A DNA stretch of 64,000 bases, taken from contig JADMNL010000023.1 of NCBI GenBank assembly GCA_016271365.2, positions 609,612,001-609,676,000 of the forward strand. The letters run 5' to 3'. Shown here in pieces: positions 47,771 to 59,645 of this stretch. Numbering within the stretch: position 1 is the first letter of the stretch; each line of letters opens with the position of its first letter. Made by a program: the position numbers and the translations under genes. The notes beneath the pieces are model-generated. The model saw nothing but the letters and a program-made list of their open reading frames with translations, ran no database searches and was not told the DNA's origin. Origin of the DNA: Neoceratodus forsteri. Lineage: Eukaryota > Chordata > Ceratodontiformes > Ceratodontidae.

Positions 47771-49744
47771 TCATGTCTTGAGACTCTGGCAGCCAAACTG
47801 CAGGTGTTAAATTATGGGATCTTGCATCAAACAACACCAGTGTTATTAAAGTGCAGAAATGGGGTTGACATTAACAGCCTTCTCAACCCTACCTATAGTG
47901 GCACTACCACATCCCATAATATATGTAGATATATACAGGGATAGAGATATAGATAGATATTGATTTAAATATATGCTATGGGAACATAAAATCCTTATAG
48001 TGGAACATTTACCTCTACCTACCCTCTCATAAAACTAGACAAAATTGAGGTAACCATAAATGGATCCTCTTTGCCACTCTAGTTTCTTCAATTTTAAGAC
48101 ATTTTAATGTTCTTGTTTTCATTAAGAGCTACACAGAATAGACTCTTATGACTCACTGCTATAAGACTGCTTTTGTTTAAAACAGTTTCCAAATTTGCAT
48201 TTATTTAGAATTCATAACACAGGATTAGGATGCTGTATGTATAAAACTGCTACATGCAGCAGTTTACGTATATATATTGATATGGAAGTAGAAGCCATAA
48301 CAGAACTTTTTAATCAGGCCCTTCTTTTAACAATGTATCAGATGCCTTTAGAGAACAACTGTTAATCAACTCATACTAAAATTACAAAATATATAATTGT
48401 CTGAAACCTAAGGCGTTGTATCTTCTCCATTAGAAATATATGGTTTTGACTACCTGGAATACTCACATTGGTTGACCGAGAAATTTTGTCTGCATACAGC
48501 AATTTTACCTGTAGTATTTTTAACACAGTCATAATTTTGCCACTTTACATTATGTATAGAAAATTATGTATATCTGAATTATGTTGACAGAATTATTCCT
48601 GTATGTTTATTTTATTTGTACTCAGAGCTTACAGTTTATTTTGTCAAGCAAATAATTTTGACAAAAATGATTTTATGCACAGAATGATGTTTCCACTCTC
48701 ACAAAGTGCCTTTTGCATATCAAGTGGTTTCAAAATTTAATATACTGGCTGCCTTAGCTTTTGTAGTAGTAGCAGTTAAACATTTTGGATGTAATTATTG
48801 TTTAACCTTTAAAATTGGGTACTGATTGATGACTGAACTCAAACCATTTTGATTGTTGATTTAGATTTTAATTATCATTTATAATGCATAATGGGGCAAT
48901 GAGCTGTTGACATAGGTGATCTGGGAGTAAATTGACAACAACATGCAAACATACATACACTATTTTCAGATTTAACTGAAATATTCATAAGTGAGAAATT
49001 AGATAGGAAGTTGCAAAATATGTGAAAGGAAGTTTATTGGGTAACTTGCCAAACATGGCTGCTGTTCAGTTTAAACATTTGTATTGGGCTCAGCTGGCCT
49101 TGAATTTGTGTACAAAGTTTTTGTCTGAAATGTTCAATAAATAACACGCCATGGAATTACGCCTTGCTTACTCCTGCTTCTGATTAAAATTAAAGGATGC
49201 TTACTTACTGTTTCAAATTCTCTGCAGTAAATAATACCCTTTGGCATGTTCTGTGACAGATCGTGCAGGGCCCAATGAAGCTACTGTTTTTATACTCACC
49301 ACCACTGCCGAACATTGGTAATGTCAAGCTGGGTGATGCTAACCTAATGAGTGATGTGCTAAAACCCAATCTAATGAATAATGTGCTGAAACCAGCACCA
49401 AAGGGTTGCTAAACAACCATACACTGACCCTATGTATCTTACAAGAACACAGTGTTCAGGGTTGCAGTGGTGACAATTCTGTCAAAAGGCACTGAGTGTC
49501 AGAGTCCATGGATAAAGTGTCACAATATCCACTTCTGCTCACATTCTCTAATTCTTGTTCAGATAAACTTAACAACATAAACAGATAAATGTTATCACAA
49601 TTAATTCTTCACATATGTCATGTTTCATAAAAAATCTTAAATGACTGATAGAGAATACATTTGTGACAGGGAAAGCATTTTGTTTGTTATATTCCATATT
49701 GCATGCTGAAAATTCATGGCTGAAAATTCAGTTTAATAATACTT
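47771..49744. other. No gene seen; short 27-bp direct repeat at 49342
   Basis: AT-rich. At 49342-49394 two units (CCTAATGAGTGATGTGCTAA and TCTAATGAATAATGTGCTGA) form a small tandem repeat. Confidence 0.4.
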
Positions 49745-50765
49745 TTAACACAGATTAAAAATATCAACATGCTGCCTTCAGAAGTTCTTCTGGTTACACT
49801 GGGCATTCAGATCCTGAAACCAACATAACACAACAAGAATTAAATAGATCAGCAACCAGGTACCTATACCAGTATTACCTAGATCCTGTCTCTCCCTCTG
49901 ATGATCTTGTTGACTTATTAAAATGGTGCTTACAATTACTAATGTTCATATTCATGGGGAAAAACTATCTGCAAACTATCTACAAAACCACAGCACAGAG
50001 CATAACTCCACAGTTGCTGATAAAGGTAGCAGTACAATTGTGATGGACTGGCAATATCCTAGTAGACACATACAAGCAGCTCTCTACAATTGTATCTCAT
50101 CCCTAAGATACACAAAGATGACAGTCTGTGACCACCTATTATTTCTACAAATATGGGGCAAAAACATCTCAGAGTTTGTGGACATGAATTTGAAAACCAA
50201 GTGCAATCCCAGATCACCTCCTACATGTAGGATACCACAGAACTTTAAATGAAGATTAAAAATATTAACATACTGCATTTAGAAATACTTCTGGTTATGC
50301 TGGGCATTCAGACCCTGGAAACCAACATATCACAACAAAATGAAATAAAGCAGCACCAATCAGGTACCTCCACCAGTATTCCCAAGATCCTGCCACTCCA
50401 CATGTATGACATTGACTTACTTAAAATTATGCTTATGATTACTACTGTAACTTTCAGTTTGACAGGAAAAACTGCCTACAAACTACCTACAAATTCTTAG
50501 CAGAGTTATGACTCCACCATTGCCTCAGCTGAGAAAACATTTTATGGCCAAATTATCTACATGAAATATCTCAACTCTGGCTGAGGAAACTGTGATGATA
50601 CCCAACGATATGGACACAAGGAGAAAACAACCTAAAGCAGTTCTATAATTGCCTGAATACTGCATATCCCTCAAGTGATTTCACCATGAAAAGTCAAAAC
50701 ACACATATCACCTTTCTTAATGATTTAATAAATGTGAAATGGCAGAATTGTAACAGACTTATACA
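49745..50765 (+). mobile_element. Penelope-like element, reverse-transcriptase remnant with partial head-to-tail duplication
   Basis: Conceptual translation gives Penelope motifs. Block a, 49753-50000: LPSEVLLVTLGIQ (RT motif A, LVTLDV) then a GKNYLQT segment (motif B side). Block b, 50015-50245: ADKGSSTIVMD, then NPRSPPTCRIPQNFK, the conserved region upstream of RT (NPRTP-LPKIHK in the family). Block c, 50254-50520: LHLEILLVMLGIQTLETNI (motif A again) then LTGKTAYKL. Block d, to about 50745: CDDTQRYGHKENNLKQF and AYPSSDFTMKSQNTHITFL, the decayed motif C region. Motif A occurs twice, 501 bp apart, with the upstream domain between, which is the layout of a partial head-to-tail repeat. Stops and frameshifts occur throughout. 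Confidence 0.88.
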
Positions 50766-50776
50766 TCAGACATATA

Positions 50777-51424
50777 CAGTGCAATCCTGATATAACAGAC
50801 ACATCTGTGCACATAACCTTTGTCCATTATATCTAGTGTCCATTCTATCCAGAGGTGGCAGACCCTGTTTAATGTGTGCCTGTGTGTGTAAGCAGTGACT
50901 CAAGGTAAATGAGAATCTATTATAAAACTTCATAGATTATTCAGAATCCTGCCTATCTTATATGTTCTTATAATCCATGTGTTTAAAGTTTTTTAACTGT
51001 TAGGGAACATTAGTGTTTTTGTTTTATTTTGTTATGCAACTTTACTGTAGAAGGTAAGAAGAAGATAGTAACTGTAGTGGCTGGATGTTGGGATTCTATG
51101 GCAGTAAGGACAAAGGCAGTTCTACTGCAAGGGTTTATTGAAACATAAAATCATTTCTTTTATTGTAGTAATATAGCTAATAAATGTTTATGAAGCTTGT
51201 GGTAAATTATTTTATAAGAAATGAATGCAATCTCTGTAGCTCCTCCATCTTAAGTCTACATTTGCCAAATCTCCTCATCTGCTGTACTCCCCAAAAAAGC
51301 ACTATAAAATGCCCATAAAAGCTTATAGCATCCATTATAAGCAATGTTTCTGTTCGTTATAACCAGAGAAAATGCATTGGTTTGATATATTTGCTTTGTT
51401 ATAAAGTGTCCATTATAGGTGGAC

Positions 51425-51426
<2 letters not shown>
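50777..51426. mobile_element. Tigger/pogo-like non-autonomous DNA transposon
   Basis: The left end TA|CAGTGCAATCCTGATATAAC and the right end (minus strand CAGTCCACCTATAATGGACA) are inverted. Both are followed by variants of the ATAACRGACA motif (CCATTATATCTAGTGTCC; CGTTATAACC). These are typical of TcMar-Tigger ends, which start CAG next to a TA target. The left flank is TA; the right flank is CA followed by a (TA)n tract. At 650 bp, with no transposase, it is internally deleted. Confidence 0.75.

Positions 51427-51427
<1 letters not shown>

Positions 51428-51504
<77 letters not shown>
51428..51504 (+). repeat. (TA)n microsatellite
   Basis: About 38 TA units directly at the right end of the Tigger-like element, perhaps grown from its TA target site. 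Confidence 0.97.
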
Positions 51505-51506
<2 letters not shown>

Positions 51507-51529
51507 GTGCATTGCACCACTATATTTAG

Positions 51530-52930
51530 GGTTGAGATGTCACTTCTATGTTAAAGTCAAAATGTTGCATGTTAATACCTTTGGACCCAATTAACAGATT
51601 TACCTGAAATTTGGTATGCCTGGTGGGGCATGGTAGATCTCTTGATTTGCCAAATTTCATTCGGTCAGACTTACAGTCTTTGTGCACCAGAACACTGAAA
51701 ATGCAAAATGATCCATTAATGGAGGCAGCTTTTGGGATTTGTATGTGGCCCTGCATGGCTGTCATGTGGCATGCTGCTCTGCAAGATGTCTCACTTGAAA
51801 GAGCTTTGTTGGCTGAACATAACACTTTTTCATTTGGTGAAAATATTAAGCATTCAAACGTTATGCTACTTTTCATTTCCATTATAAGTCAATGGGAAAA
51901 TTTATATGTATCTTTTTCAAACAAAGAATGGGGTTCTGGCCATCTTGTCCCACCAGGCAGTCAAAGAATTTGCAGCCTCACAGTTCAAGAATCTTCGTCC
52001 CGAATTTCTTTGATCGCGAGGTCCGCCATCTTGTTTTTAGATTTCTGATCATAAAAACACAAATATCTCGGCTATGGGTCACTCCCAAGTAAAACTTGGA
52101 TGGGTTTCACTCAAGAGGGCTCTGATCTATCAAGCCATGCTTTTGAATTCATCCAAAATGGTCAAAGAATAGAGTTATAAGGTTTTAAAATCTTGATTAT
52201 GGCTCACTAACAATCTTTGATCATGAGCCTGCAAATTCTTTGATCGCTGAGATTCTATTCTCTCAGCTCAGGGTGGGCTAGGGACACAAATGAGGGTGGG
52301 TTTTGCTCAGGGTGCTTCATTCTATTGAGGCAGGCTGTTAATTTCATTTAGATCTGTCTAGAAATAGCGTTTCACCATTTTTATACTTTGATTGTGGCGT
52401 GCAATTTCTTTGATTCAAGCCTGCAAACTCTTTGATCACGAGATTCATTAATCGCGATCATGCATAGTGAGGAGGGACGAGATGTCCCAATTAAAAATAC
52501 AATTTCTCAGCCATGGGGTGCCCTAGGAAGACAAATAAGGGTGGGTATTTCTCAGGGGCTTCATTCTGTTGAACCATGATGGTGGTTTAACAGAATTCCT
52601 TCAAATGTTTGATTTACAGCATTTTTTATTCTTTGATCATGAGACTGCAAATTCTTTGATCGTGAGCATGCAAATTTTTCGAGATATTTGATCACCATCT
52701 TTGATCGTGAGGGAGGGATAAGATGGCCAGATTTTATAATGCATTAGATAGGGCAATTTCAACAATCTTTAAGTTTAAATATCTCGAAATGGCTTGGTCT
52801 TTTTCTTGAAATTTGGAGGTGTTCTTGGGATGGTCTGTAGATGTGAATTATGGTGTTTATGTTTCAGGTAAATTTTTTTTGCAGAGATATTGTGTTGATA
52901 GTACTCTAGGACTGAGTGGACCGTGACCAC
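51530..52930. repeat. Degenerate tandem array rich in CAAATTCTTTGATCGTGAG
   Basis: The motif TTCTTTGATC, often as GCAAATTCTTTGATCGTGAG, recurs about ten times between 52010 and 52720. A second module recurs at 52066, 52262 and 52507 (CTCAGCCATGGGGTGCC variants, each followed by AAATGAGGGTGGGTTTTGCT variants and CTTCATTCTRTTGA). Spacing is 200-245 bp. A TTGAAATTTGGAGGTGTT module at 52817 recurs at 55256. No coding sequence is recognised. Confidence 0.7.
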
Positions 52931-54183
52931 CTGAAGTGCATAACCTTGCTCTTAATTCATTAAAAATAAATCAAAATTTGCAATGAGAGTCTCTTCCATG
53001 GTGCATTGATTAAAACACTCATTCATTCAGTTCCCCATTTCTTCATGGTCTTAAATAAGAAGCAAGTATTATATCAATCCAAAGTGACACACAATGCCCC
53101 AGCCCTTTCTTTGCACCTTAAATGTCATGCAATTTGCTATGTAGGACACCTGTCTCCTCCTACCCCAAGAAATTGTAAGTGGGATGTCATTGTACAGTAT
53201 TTCAATTTGGACTTGTCTACAACCATAGTCCATACAGCTGCATACATCTTCCTTTAGTTAAGTTGATCCAAGCTGCCATCTCAATTACTGTCCAAATCTT
53301 TGGCTACATTGTTTTAGGATTTAAATATGTTACAGGTATAAATCATTGTTCAATGTCAAGAAAGAGCATGTAACATTTGAAAATGTTTTGCACACAGCAG
53401 GAGGGCTGCTTGTCTTTGAACATGTTTTTAATTAAATATTTGTGAATCTGACATATGGTTCTACTTTCCTGTGCTAGCCTTAGCACTGTTTTTATTTTTA
53501 CTTGTTATTTTTATTTTAATATTAATAATTATCGATGTTCACAATATGGGCATTACTGTGGCTGCTTCACTAACCTTTCCAGTATTTATAGAGGATAAGT
53601 GAGTGCTGGTTTGTTCATGATGTGCCTATTTGAGTTTTATGCCATATACAGTACACGGCATAGGCTTGCATATTCTTAGAGTGCTGTCAAATGGTTATGT
53701 GGCAACTTTTTTTAATAACCTGCTGTCATCATCAATTTTAGCACAATCTATTTTACTGATTCTGAATTACCGACATTGTTTCTGCAACGACCTCACGGAC
53801 CCCTTGATTCCTGTTGAATTGTTGACTTTGCTTCTGCATGGACCAATTATCAGTACCACAATTGCACTGCTTATTCATGTATAAAAGTCTCATTTATGGG
53901 ATTGAACTAGAAATAAATAAGCCTGTGTTCTCAGTTAAAGAAACAAAGCTACCTTCTAGGTTGATAAAATTGTAGTGAGGAGACCCGCTCCCAGACATCA
54001 AGCTTACCTGTCAGCATTAAATATTCCGGATTGGCACATTCTCTATTCAATTCCTGTCACCCTGACTGACAAAAGCAAACAATCATTTCTTCCTTGCAGT
54101 TTGTATTTGCCTGTCAGCAGCTGACAAAATGAATGAAGGGTTGGGTCGGCCACTGAATATTTGCTTTGCACAGTAACATTGTG
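52931..54183. other. No gene seen
   Basis: AT-rich sequence. Open frames near 53006-53373 and 53630-53884 have no domain or exon borders I can support. Confidence 0.4.
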
Positions 54184-54290
54184 ATTTAATTCTTTGACCA
54201 CGAGGCTGCAAAATAATCAGCTGCGACCACGGCCAAAGATTTTGCAGGCTCTCAGCTAAAGATTGTTAATGAGCCGCAGCTAGTCTGAAA
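54184..54290. repeat. Outlying inverted piece of the TTTGATC array
   Basis: ATTCTTTGACCACGAGGCTG at 54190 and, in inverse orientation, GGCCAAAGATTTTGCAGGCT near 54230 form a stem. They are variants of the 52-kb array motif. Confidence 0.55.
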
Positions 54291-54728
54291 ATCAGTAGTC
54301 TATCACTGTTGCTATAATATCATGCACCATGAGTACTACAGATGTTTCTCTTCCTATAGTACAAAAAAAGGAAAACATAGTGAGACCCCCTGTGAATGAA
54401 GTTTTAGCATATGAAATGTGTAGTACAGATCTCATCATGTTAGTAAACAGTGTGGAAATTGGCAGCATTTCCCTGTTATTAATGTATACTGCATCATGAG
54501 TACTCTAATAGTGATTTCCTGGTTCCTATAGTTGACAAAAAGAAAGAACAAAAAATGAGACCCACTGTAAATCAGGATTCTAGTGGGTGGAAAGTGCAAT
54601 GCATTACCAACTGTGATAAGGTGACATTCTCCAGCAACAGAGAAAATAAATATTGTTCCAGTAAAGGTTGTTGATGATTTTTTTAAACTTCTCTCATGTT
54701 TATTTCACATAATTGATCTGATGCATGG

Positions 54729-54812
54729 CTATGTGTGCGTGTGTGTCTGTGTGTGCTTGCTCATATATGTGTGCACTGTGTGTGTGAGTGTGTATGTGTG
54801 TGTGTTTGTGGA
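54729..54812 (+). repeat. Interrupted GT-rich tract
   Basis: Repeated TGTG and TGCGTG strings with interruptions. Confidence 0.85.
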
Positions 54813-54984
54813 GAAACATATTGTCCACTATCCACAAAGTGCTCATGCCTTAAACCAATAAAATCCACCATGGAAAAGACTCACTGGCCATGGTGAGACT
54901 GGGGTAGAGACCCATCTTTGCCCAAGTCCACCAGACAGATGAAGAGTGGTATGGAGGCTGTTCCAGCAAGTGACAGAGGGTGTT

Positions 54985-55300
54985 GACTGCATGTCCTGCA
55001 CATGTGAATTATGGTGTTTACGTGTCGGAGAAAATATTTTTATGAGATATTGCATGACGCAATATACATTTCATGGACAGTGTTTTGCATTGTGGTGGTG
55101 CTTTGAAATTGATAGGGTACCTAGCCTTAGTGTCATGGATGTACTTTTCAGTCATTGTGTCTGTAAATGTCAACAGGTGAGGAATTCTGCAACTCGATGA
55201 ATGAAAATCTCAAACTTTAACATATTATATCTCAGACACAGTTTGGTGTTTTACATTGAAATTTGGAGGTGTTGATGTGGAGACAGTTTATGAGTTGGTG
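54985..55300. repeat. Second block of the 52.8-kb modules
   Basis: ATGTGAATTATGGTGTTTAC (about 55002) and GAGATATTG match 52845-52895. TATATCTCAGACA, then TTGAAATTTGGAGGTGTTGA (about 55256), matches 52785-52830. The two modules are in opposite order relative to each other, as expected of adjoining tandem units. Confidence 0.6.
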
Positions 55301-55378
55301 GGAGCACAGGGCCTGAAGGGCCCATGCTCCCACCAATCTCTGCAAGTTCTTAGCTTTCTATTCTTTCTCAAATGTATA

Positions 55379-55741
55379 ATTCTTATGCAAAAACTGGTTA
55401 ATGCATCATTTAAAGTTAAAACATAAAGTGCAGGAAATGAAAATCATGAGAGTTGCCCTCCCCTGATGGACTGCCATCATGCCAAGATTGAAGATGATGG
55501 GTGTGTCATTGTTGTGAGACCTAAATGTTGCCCCATTCTTGTTCACTGTTTCTTCTCAATATGATTACACAAGGAATGGGGCAACATTTAGGCTCTCACA
55601 ACTCTAATGACACACCCCATCATCTGTCAATCTTGGGATGATTGACGGTTCATGGGGGAGGGGCAACCTAAAGATTTTTCTATTTTGACTTTTATGTTTT
55701 AACCTCTAAATGATGCATTAACACAGTTTTTTGCATAGAAT
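55379..55741. mobile_element. Near-complete palindromic MITE with arms of about 165 bp
   Basis: The left arm at 55379-55541 starts ATTCTTATGCAAAAACTGGT and ends CCTAAATGTTGCCCCATTCT. The right arm at 55568-55741 is its near-complement, with a loop of about 26 bp. Arms differ by a small indel (AAAGATTTTTCTATTTTGAC in the right arm versus a shorter string on the left) and scattered changes. There is no protein, and no clear target duplication because of the adjacent (TA)n. Confidence 0.88.
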
Positions 55742-55869
55742 ATATATATTTAGATAGATATAGATATGTGTGTTTATATATATATCTATATATATAGATA
55801 TATATATATATATAGATATATATATCTATATATATATATATCTATATATATATAGATATATATATACAC
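55742..55869 (+). repeat. TA/TAGA-rich simple repeat
   Basis: TA runs broken by regular C and G (ATATCTATATATATAGATAT), which themselves make small palindromes. Confidence 0.95.
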
Positions 55870-56039
55870 ATACCTGTCACCAGCCTCCTGTCACCCAAAA
55901 TATACTTTCGAAAGTATCCCTTAAACATTAAGTCTTAATATTGCATTGCATTTGTTGAACAGATTACAGTTTTGACATGAGAAGCACAGAACTAATGGAC
56001 TATGCTACACATAGGGTATACCTGAGCTAGGATATCTCT

Positions 56040-56885
56040 AGACAGATGAACTTGGTGAAACATATACCAAGAGAAGAATCTCTCTAAATGTGGACAAGAA
56101 CAAGTCCCAGCTTGGTACCCTTAGTTGTAACATACCATCCGAGTCTGTCTCGCTTACAATAGTTTATCAACAAGCACTTCTAATTACTCTAACTGTGCCC
56201 CATGTCAGAGAGGCATTCCATCCCTTACTCTCCTAGCTTTCGCAAAAACCACAACTTACAAAATACACTTCTGAGTGCCATTCTATCACCTCTAGAAATC
56301 AAATCCAGATGAAAAATCTGGATGTTTCAAATATGGTTCAGAAAACTGTGACATTTGCAAGTACATACAGTGGAGTCAGCCACAATGAAGTGCAGTAATG
56401 TCCAGTAATGACGCCACAAAATCCTGCATGACAAAAGGGCTAATTGCCATTGACTTACAATTGCCCCTGCAGAAAACTACAGCATTCTGTGATACTCTGC
56501 AGCATTTCTGGATTGCATTCTGGCTGTCACATCTGTACAATAATCTAATACCTTAGAAATCCCTTAACAGGTGCCCTTTACAAGTCAAAGGGCACTTACT
56601 ATATAGTACAAAGCAGGTGATATACCGATTATTAGTTGTAAACACTGCAAGAAACAATGTGGGAAAACAAAGAACAGATTTAGAAAAATATTCAACAGCC
56701 GTATGTATTTAGTTATCCATGCTCTGGACATGAAGGTTTTGAGCTAAGCATTTGAATCAATCTGGCCATAATATACAGGAAGAGGATACTCCCACAGCCA
56801 TTGGAAATGTCAAGGAATCATCTAACGCTCAAATGTACAAAAATACTGATATATCAATGTCACACCTTCTATCCTAAGTGAATGA
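56040..56885 (+). mobile_element. Penelope-like element, C-terminal part with GIY-YIG endonuclease remnant
   Basis: In shifting frames: a VTYHPSLSRLQ-like segment (about 56133-56165) and SFRKNHNLQNTLL (about 56235-56275) match the connector after the Penelope RT. Next is a Cys-rich GCFKYGSENCDICKYIQ (56318-56369). After an inserted MITE, ISCKHCKKQCGKTKNRFRKI (about 56628-56690) matches the GIY-YIG core, where the family has ISCxxCxxQYVGKTxxxFxxR. HLNQSGHNIQ follows near 56750. In this copy the YVG tyrosine-valine pair reads as a single Cys, and frames are broken, so it is inactive. Upstream RT is not contiguous with it. Confidence 0.85.
56368..56535. mobile_element. 168-bp MITE, TA target, inserted in the Penelope element (copy 1)
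   Basis: It begins CAGTGGAGTCAGCCACAATG and ends with the complement of CAGATGTGACAGCCAGAATG, flanked by TA on both sides. It separates the Cys-rich segment from the GIY-YIG core. A related copy lies at 57025-57200. CAG ends with a TA duplication suggest a Tc1/mariner-superfamily (pogo-type) source. Confidence 0.8.
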
Positions 56886-57024
56886 ATGTGTTAGAATAAC
56901 AATGTAGCCACTGTAACTTTCAGAAGCTTAATATGCACTCAGTTTCTATGGTCTACATTATCCCAAATTCTATTTTTTACCCCTCCTTCCTCCCTTCTTC
57001 ACTGGCTCTTCCACTGCTTATATA

Positions 57025-57200
57025 CAGCAGAGCCAGCCATGGTGCAACACAGTACATGTAATAAGTTACATGTCACAAACTACTGCATGACAAACGGTGC
57101 CTAACGGCCATTGAATTCCTTTAAGCATACTGCAGCATTTTGTGATATGTATACGGCAGCATTCCTATGTTGCATTATGGCTGGTGGCACTGAACTTCTG
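57025..57200. mobile_element. 176-bp MITE, TA target (copy 2)
   Basis: It begins CAGCAGAGCCAGCCATGGTG and ends with the complement of CAGAAGTTCAGTGCCACCAG, with TA on both sides. The interior shares CTACTGCATGACAAACGG and TACTGCAGCATTTTGTGATA with copy 1. Confidence 0.8.
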
Positions 57201-58745
57201 TATGTTTAGGTATCTTTATGCCACAAAATGAACTGTTTATCAATTTAAAACATTGTTATATTGCATACTATTTTGATACCAAGCAAAACACTTGGACTAC
57301 GACTACAATGTGAAGCCAATTATACCGATAAAATTGGCAGTCACTGACTAGTCTAGTTGATAACTTCTGTAGAGAAAGCAACTTTTTCAGAACCTACCAA
57401 ATATGACCAAGTTAACAATGGAGACTTAATCTCTGTCTTTGAATGCTTATGCTTTTGCATATAATAGTTTATCTGCCTATACCTTACCTTTCTTTTGCAT
57501 ACATGTGGCTGTTTTATACAGTCATTTTTATTCAGACACTGTCTTGTCATGCTAGTGATATGTACAGATGCAACATGAAGAGTCATAACATGATATGTGG
57601 TACAGTTTACACACAGAAACTCAAGAAATGCTAGCTGTCTTGGTACACACTCCAGGTCTGCTGTTTGAATAAATATCTACAAGAATCTTATTAAATGTCT
57701 GACTAATCCATTGTTTGAGCATAGAGATTAAAGAGTGCAGAGGTTTAATCTGCCAATGCTGCATACATTCTCAGATTTTGATAACACAAACTCCAATGAT
57801 TTGGTACTACCTCATTTGTAGATTCTTCATGACCTGACATGCTTTAGAAATTCTATTAATGTTTTAGTTATAATGCTTGATGTAAATGCTATATCTGGGT
57901 GTTAGCTTCAGTAATTCTGAAGCATAGCTGCAAACCTTCTATTTACTGGAACAGATTTGTAAAGTTCCAGTCACATATTTTAGCATCTTTATGGCAGAAA
58001 ATATTGTTGAATGATGAGTTGCAATGGCACAAAATATACAACTAATTTATCACTGTTAATTAAACATGTTTCCAAGGATTTTCTGATAATATATTAATGC
58101 CAGACAGTGAACATAATTCCAGTATTGTCTGCTTAATATTGTTAATTCTGTGGGGACTCTCATAAGTTAGATTTATTGGCAGAAACTTATTACTGTAGGT
58201 CCTCCTGGACTCCCAACATTAATGAAATGGGTAGAGAATGTGCTGCATTCTGATTATGTAAGAAATGTCTGAGGCCATGTGTTCCAGTAAAAGAACTGCA
58301 TGACTTTTCATTTATTCTTGCAACTAGGATGCAGGTCGTCATATCAATGTCTGTCAGAAATTTTATTAAAAACTTGGCAGCCATCTTGGTAAAGTAAAAA
58401 ATCTAGCAGTTGTCACTTGCTATTAGTTCAACAAACAAACCCATTTCTTTCTTTTGACAATTCCAACCCCCCAACACACACACCATACAACTATTAGACA
58501 TAAATATTTATGTTCCACTTTGTTGTTGCTTTTTCCATCTCTTTACAAGTCTCAGAAGACCCAGTGCCAATATTTACCTCTGTTAGGCAATTCCTGTTGT
58601 TAGACCTGCTTTGTATTATTTGTATTTTGCAGAATAAGATTTTCAAGCAAGGATTGATAAACATACTCCTCAAAAAGAGCATACACCCACAAAAGTGACA
58701 GTGCAAGACATTTTAATGTTGCTCAGTCCAAGGGAAACAGAAATG
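57201..58745. other. No gene seen
   Basis: AT-rich sequence with no recognised repeat or exon. Confidence 0.4.
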
Positions 58746-58905
58746 CTTCCCATACCAGCAACTGTAAATATTTGAATACTGTTCCCTTAGAGGGAGGGCA
58801 TTATGTCAAATCAGCACTTGCAGATAATTGAATCTTGCTCCTAAAAGGGGTTTGAAAAAGTTCTCTGACCTGGCATTTGTAAATATGTGAATCTTGTTCC
58901 TCCTA
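58746..58905. repeat. Three-unit minisatellite, about 57 bp per unit
   Basis: GCAACTGTAAATATTTGAAT (58760), GCACTTGCAGATAATTGAAT (58814) and GCATTTGTAAATATGTGAAT (58874) head three diverged units, each followed by a CTTGTTCC-type segment. Confidence 0.65.
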
Positions 58906-59144
58906 CTGTATAGGAGCAGACAAACCTATTAACACCGGAGACCCACATCAATGATATAAAAAAACTAACAGAAAAGCTACTAAAAATTTCCATAGGAGAG
59001 CCTGATACACATAACTCCAAGTGTGATACAGATGAAGCACCATCTAACTGTACATGTTTGAAATACAAATAAATTTTTACTTTACCCAAAAATCCTTCAA
59101 ATGTTTGTTTTTAATATTATCTTTTTATTTTTATTTGTTTGCAG

Positions 59145-59295
59145 GGTACAGTACTGTACGCACACATACACAATTAGGCATTCCAGTGTGCTGGATTCTA
59201 TTCATGAAATGAAGTTCAAGGTGGTTGATGACACTCAGCACAGTTCCACCTGCCTGAGAACATACCTGGGCATGCAGTTCATGAATAGAACATAG
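59145..59295 (+). other. Possible terminal exon (weak)
   Basis: A long pyrimidine-rich tract and GCAG acceptor (TTTTATTTGTTTGCAG) precede a 151-base segment. After one base it is open for 49 codons to a TAG at 59295, including EMKFKVVDDTQHSSTCLRTY. The residue mix is protein-like. No polyadenylation signal lies close downstream and I do not recognise the protein. A pseudogene, a transposon scrap or chance are all possible. Confidence 0.25.
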
Positions 59296-59645
59296 CACCT
59301 CTATTATGTCCGGCTATTGCTTACACAACTCAGCCTTTCCTTACTATCAGTTCATCTTAAAAGTTAAATTCTTGCAACAGCGTTGTCAGATCTGTTAATA
59401 TTTGATCCTGGATTAATTTTCTGCATAGCAACTTTTAACTTCATATCATTATAAGCAGTGGCTATTTAGTATCCCACCCCCAAAAAGAAAAGGACGTACA
59501 TTCTATTTTGCTTCTTGATATGTCATACAAATGACTTCATCTTGCACAGCCTCCTCAGATGCACCCAACAGAGATTGTCAAGGTGAAGCATATCATCTTG
59601 ATTGACATTCTACTGGTTAATTATTCTTTAATACTGTAGATTTAG

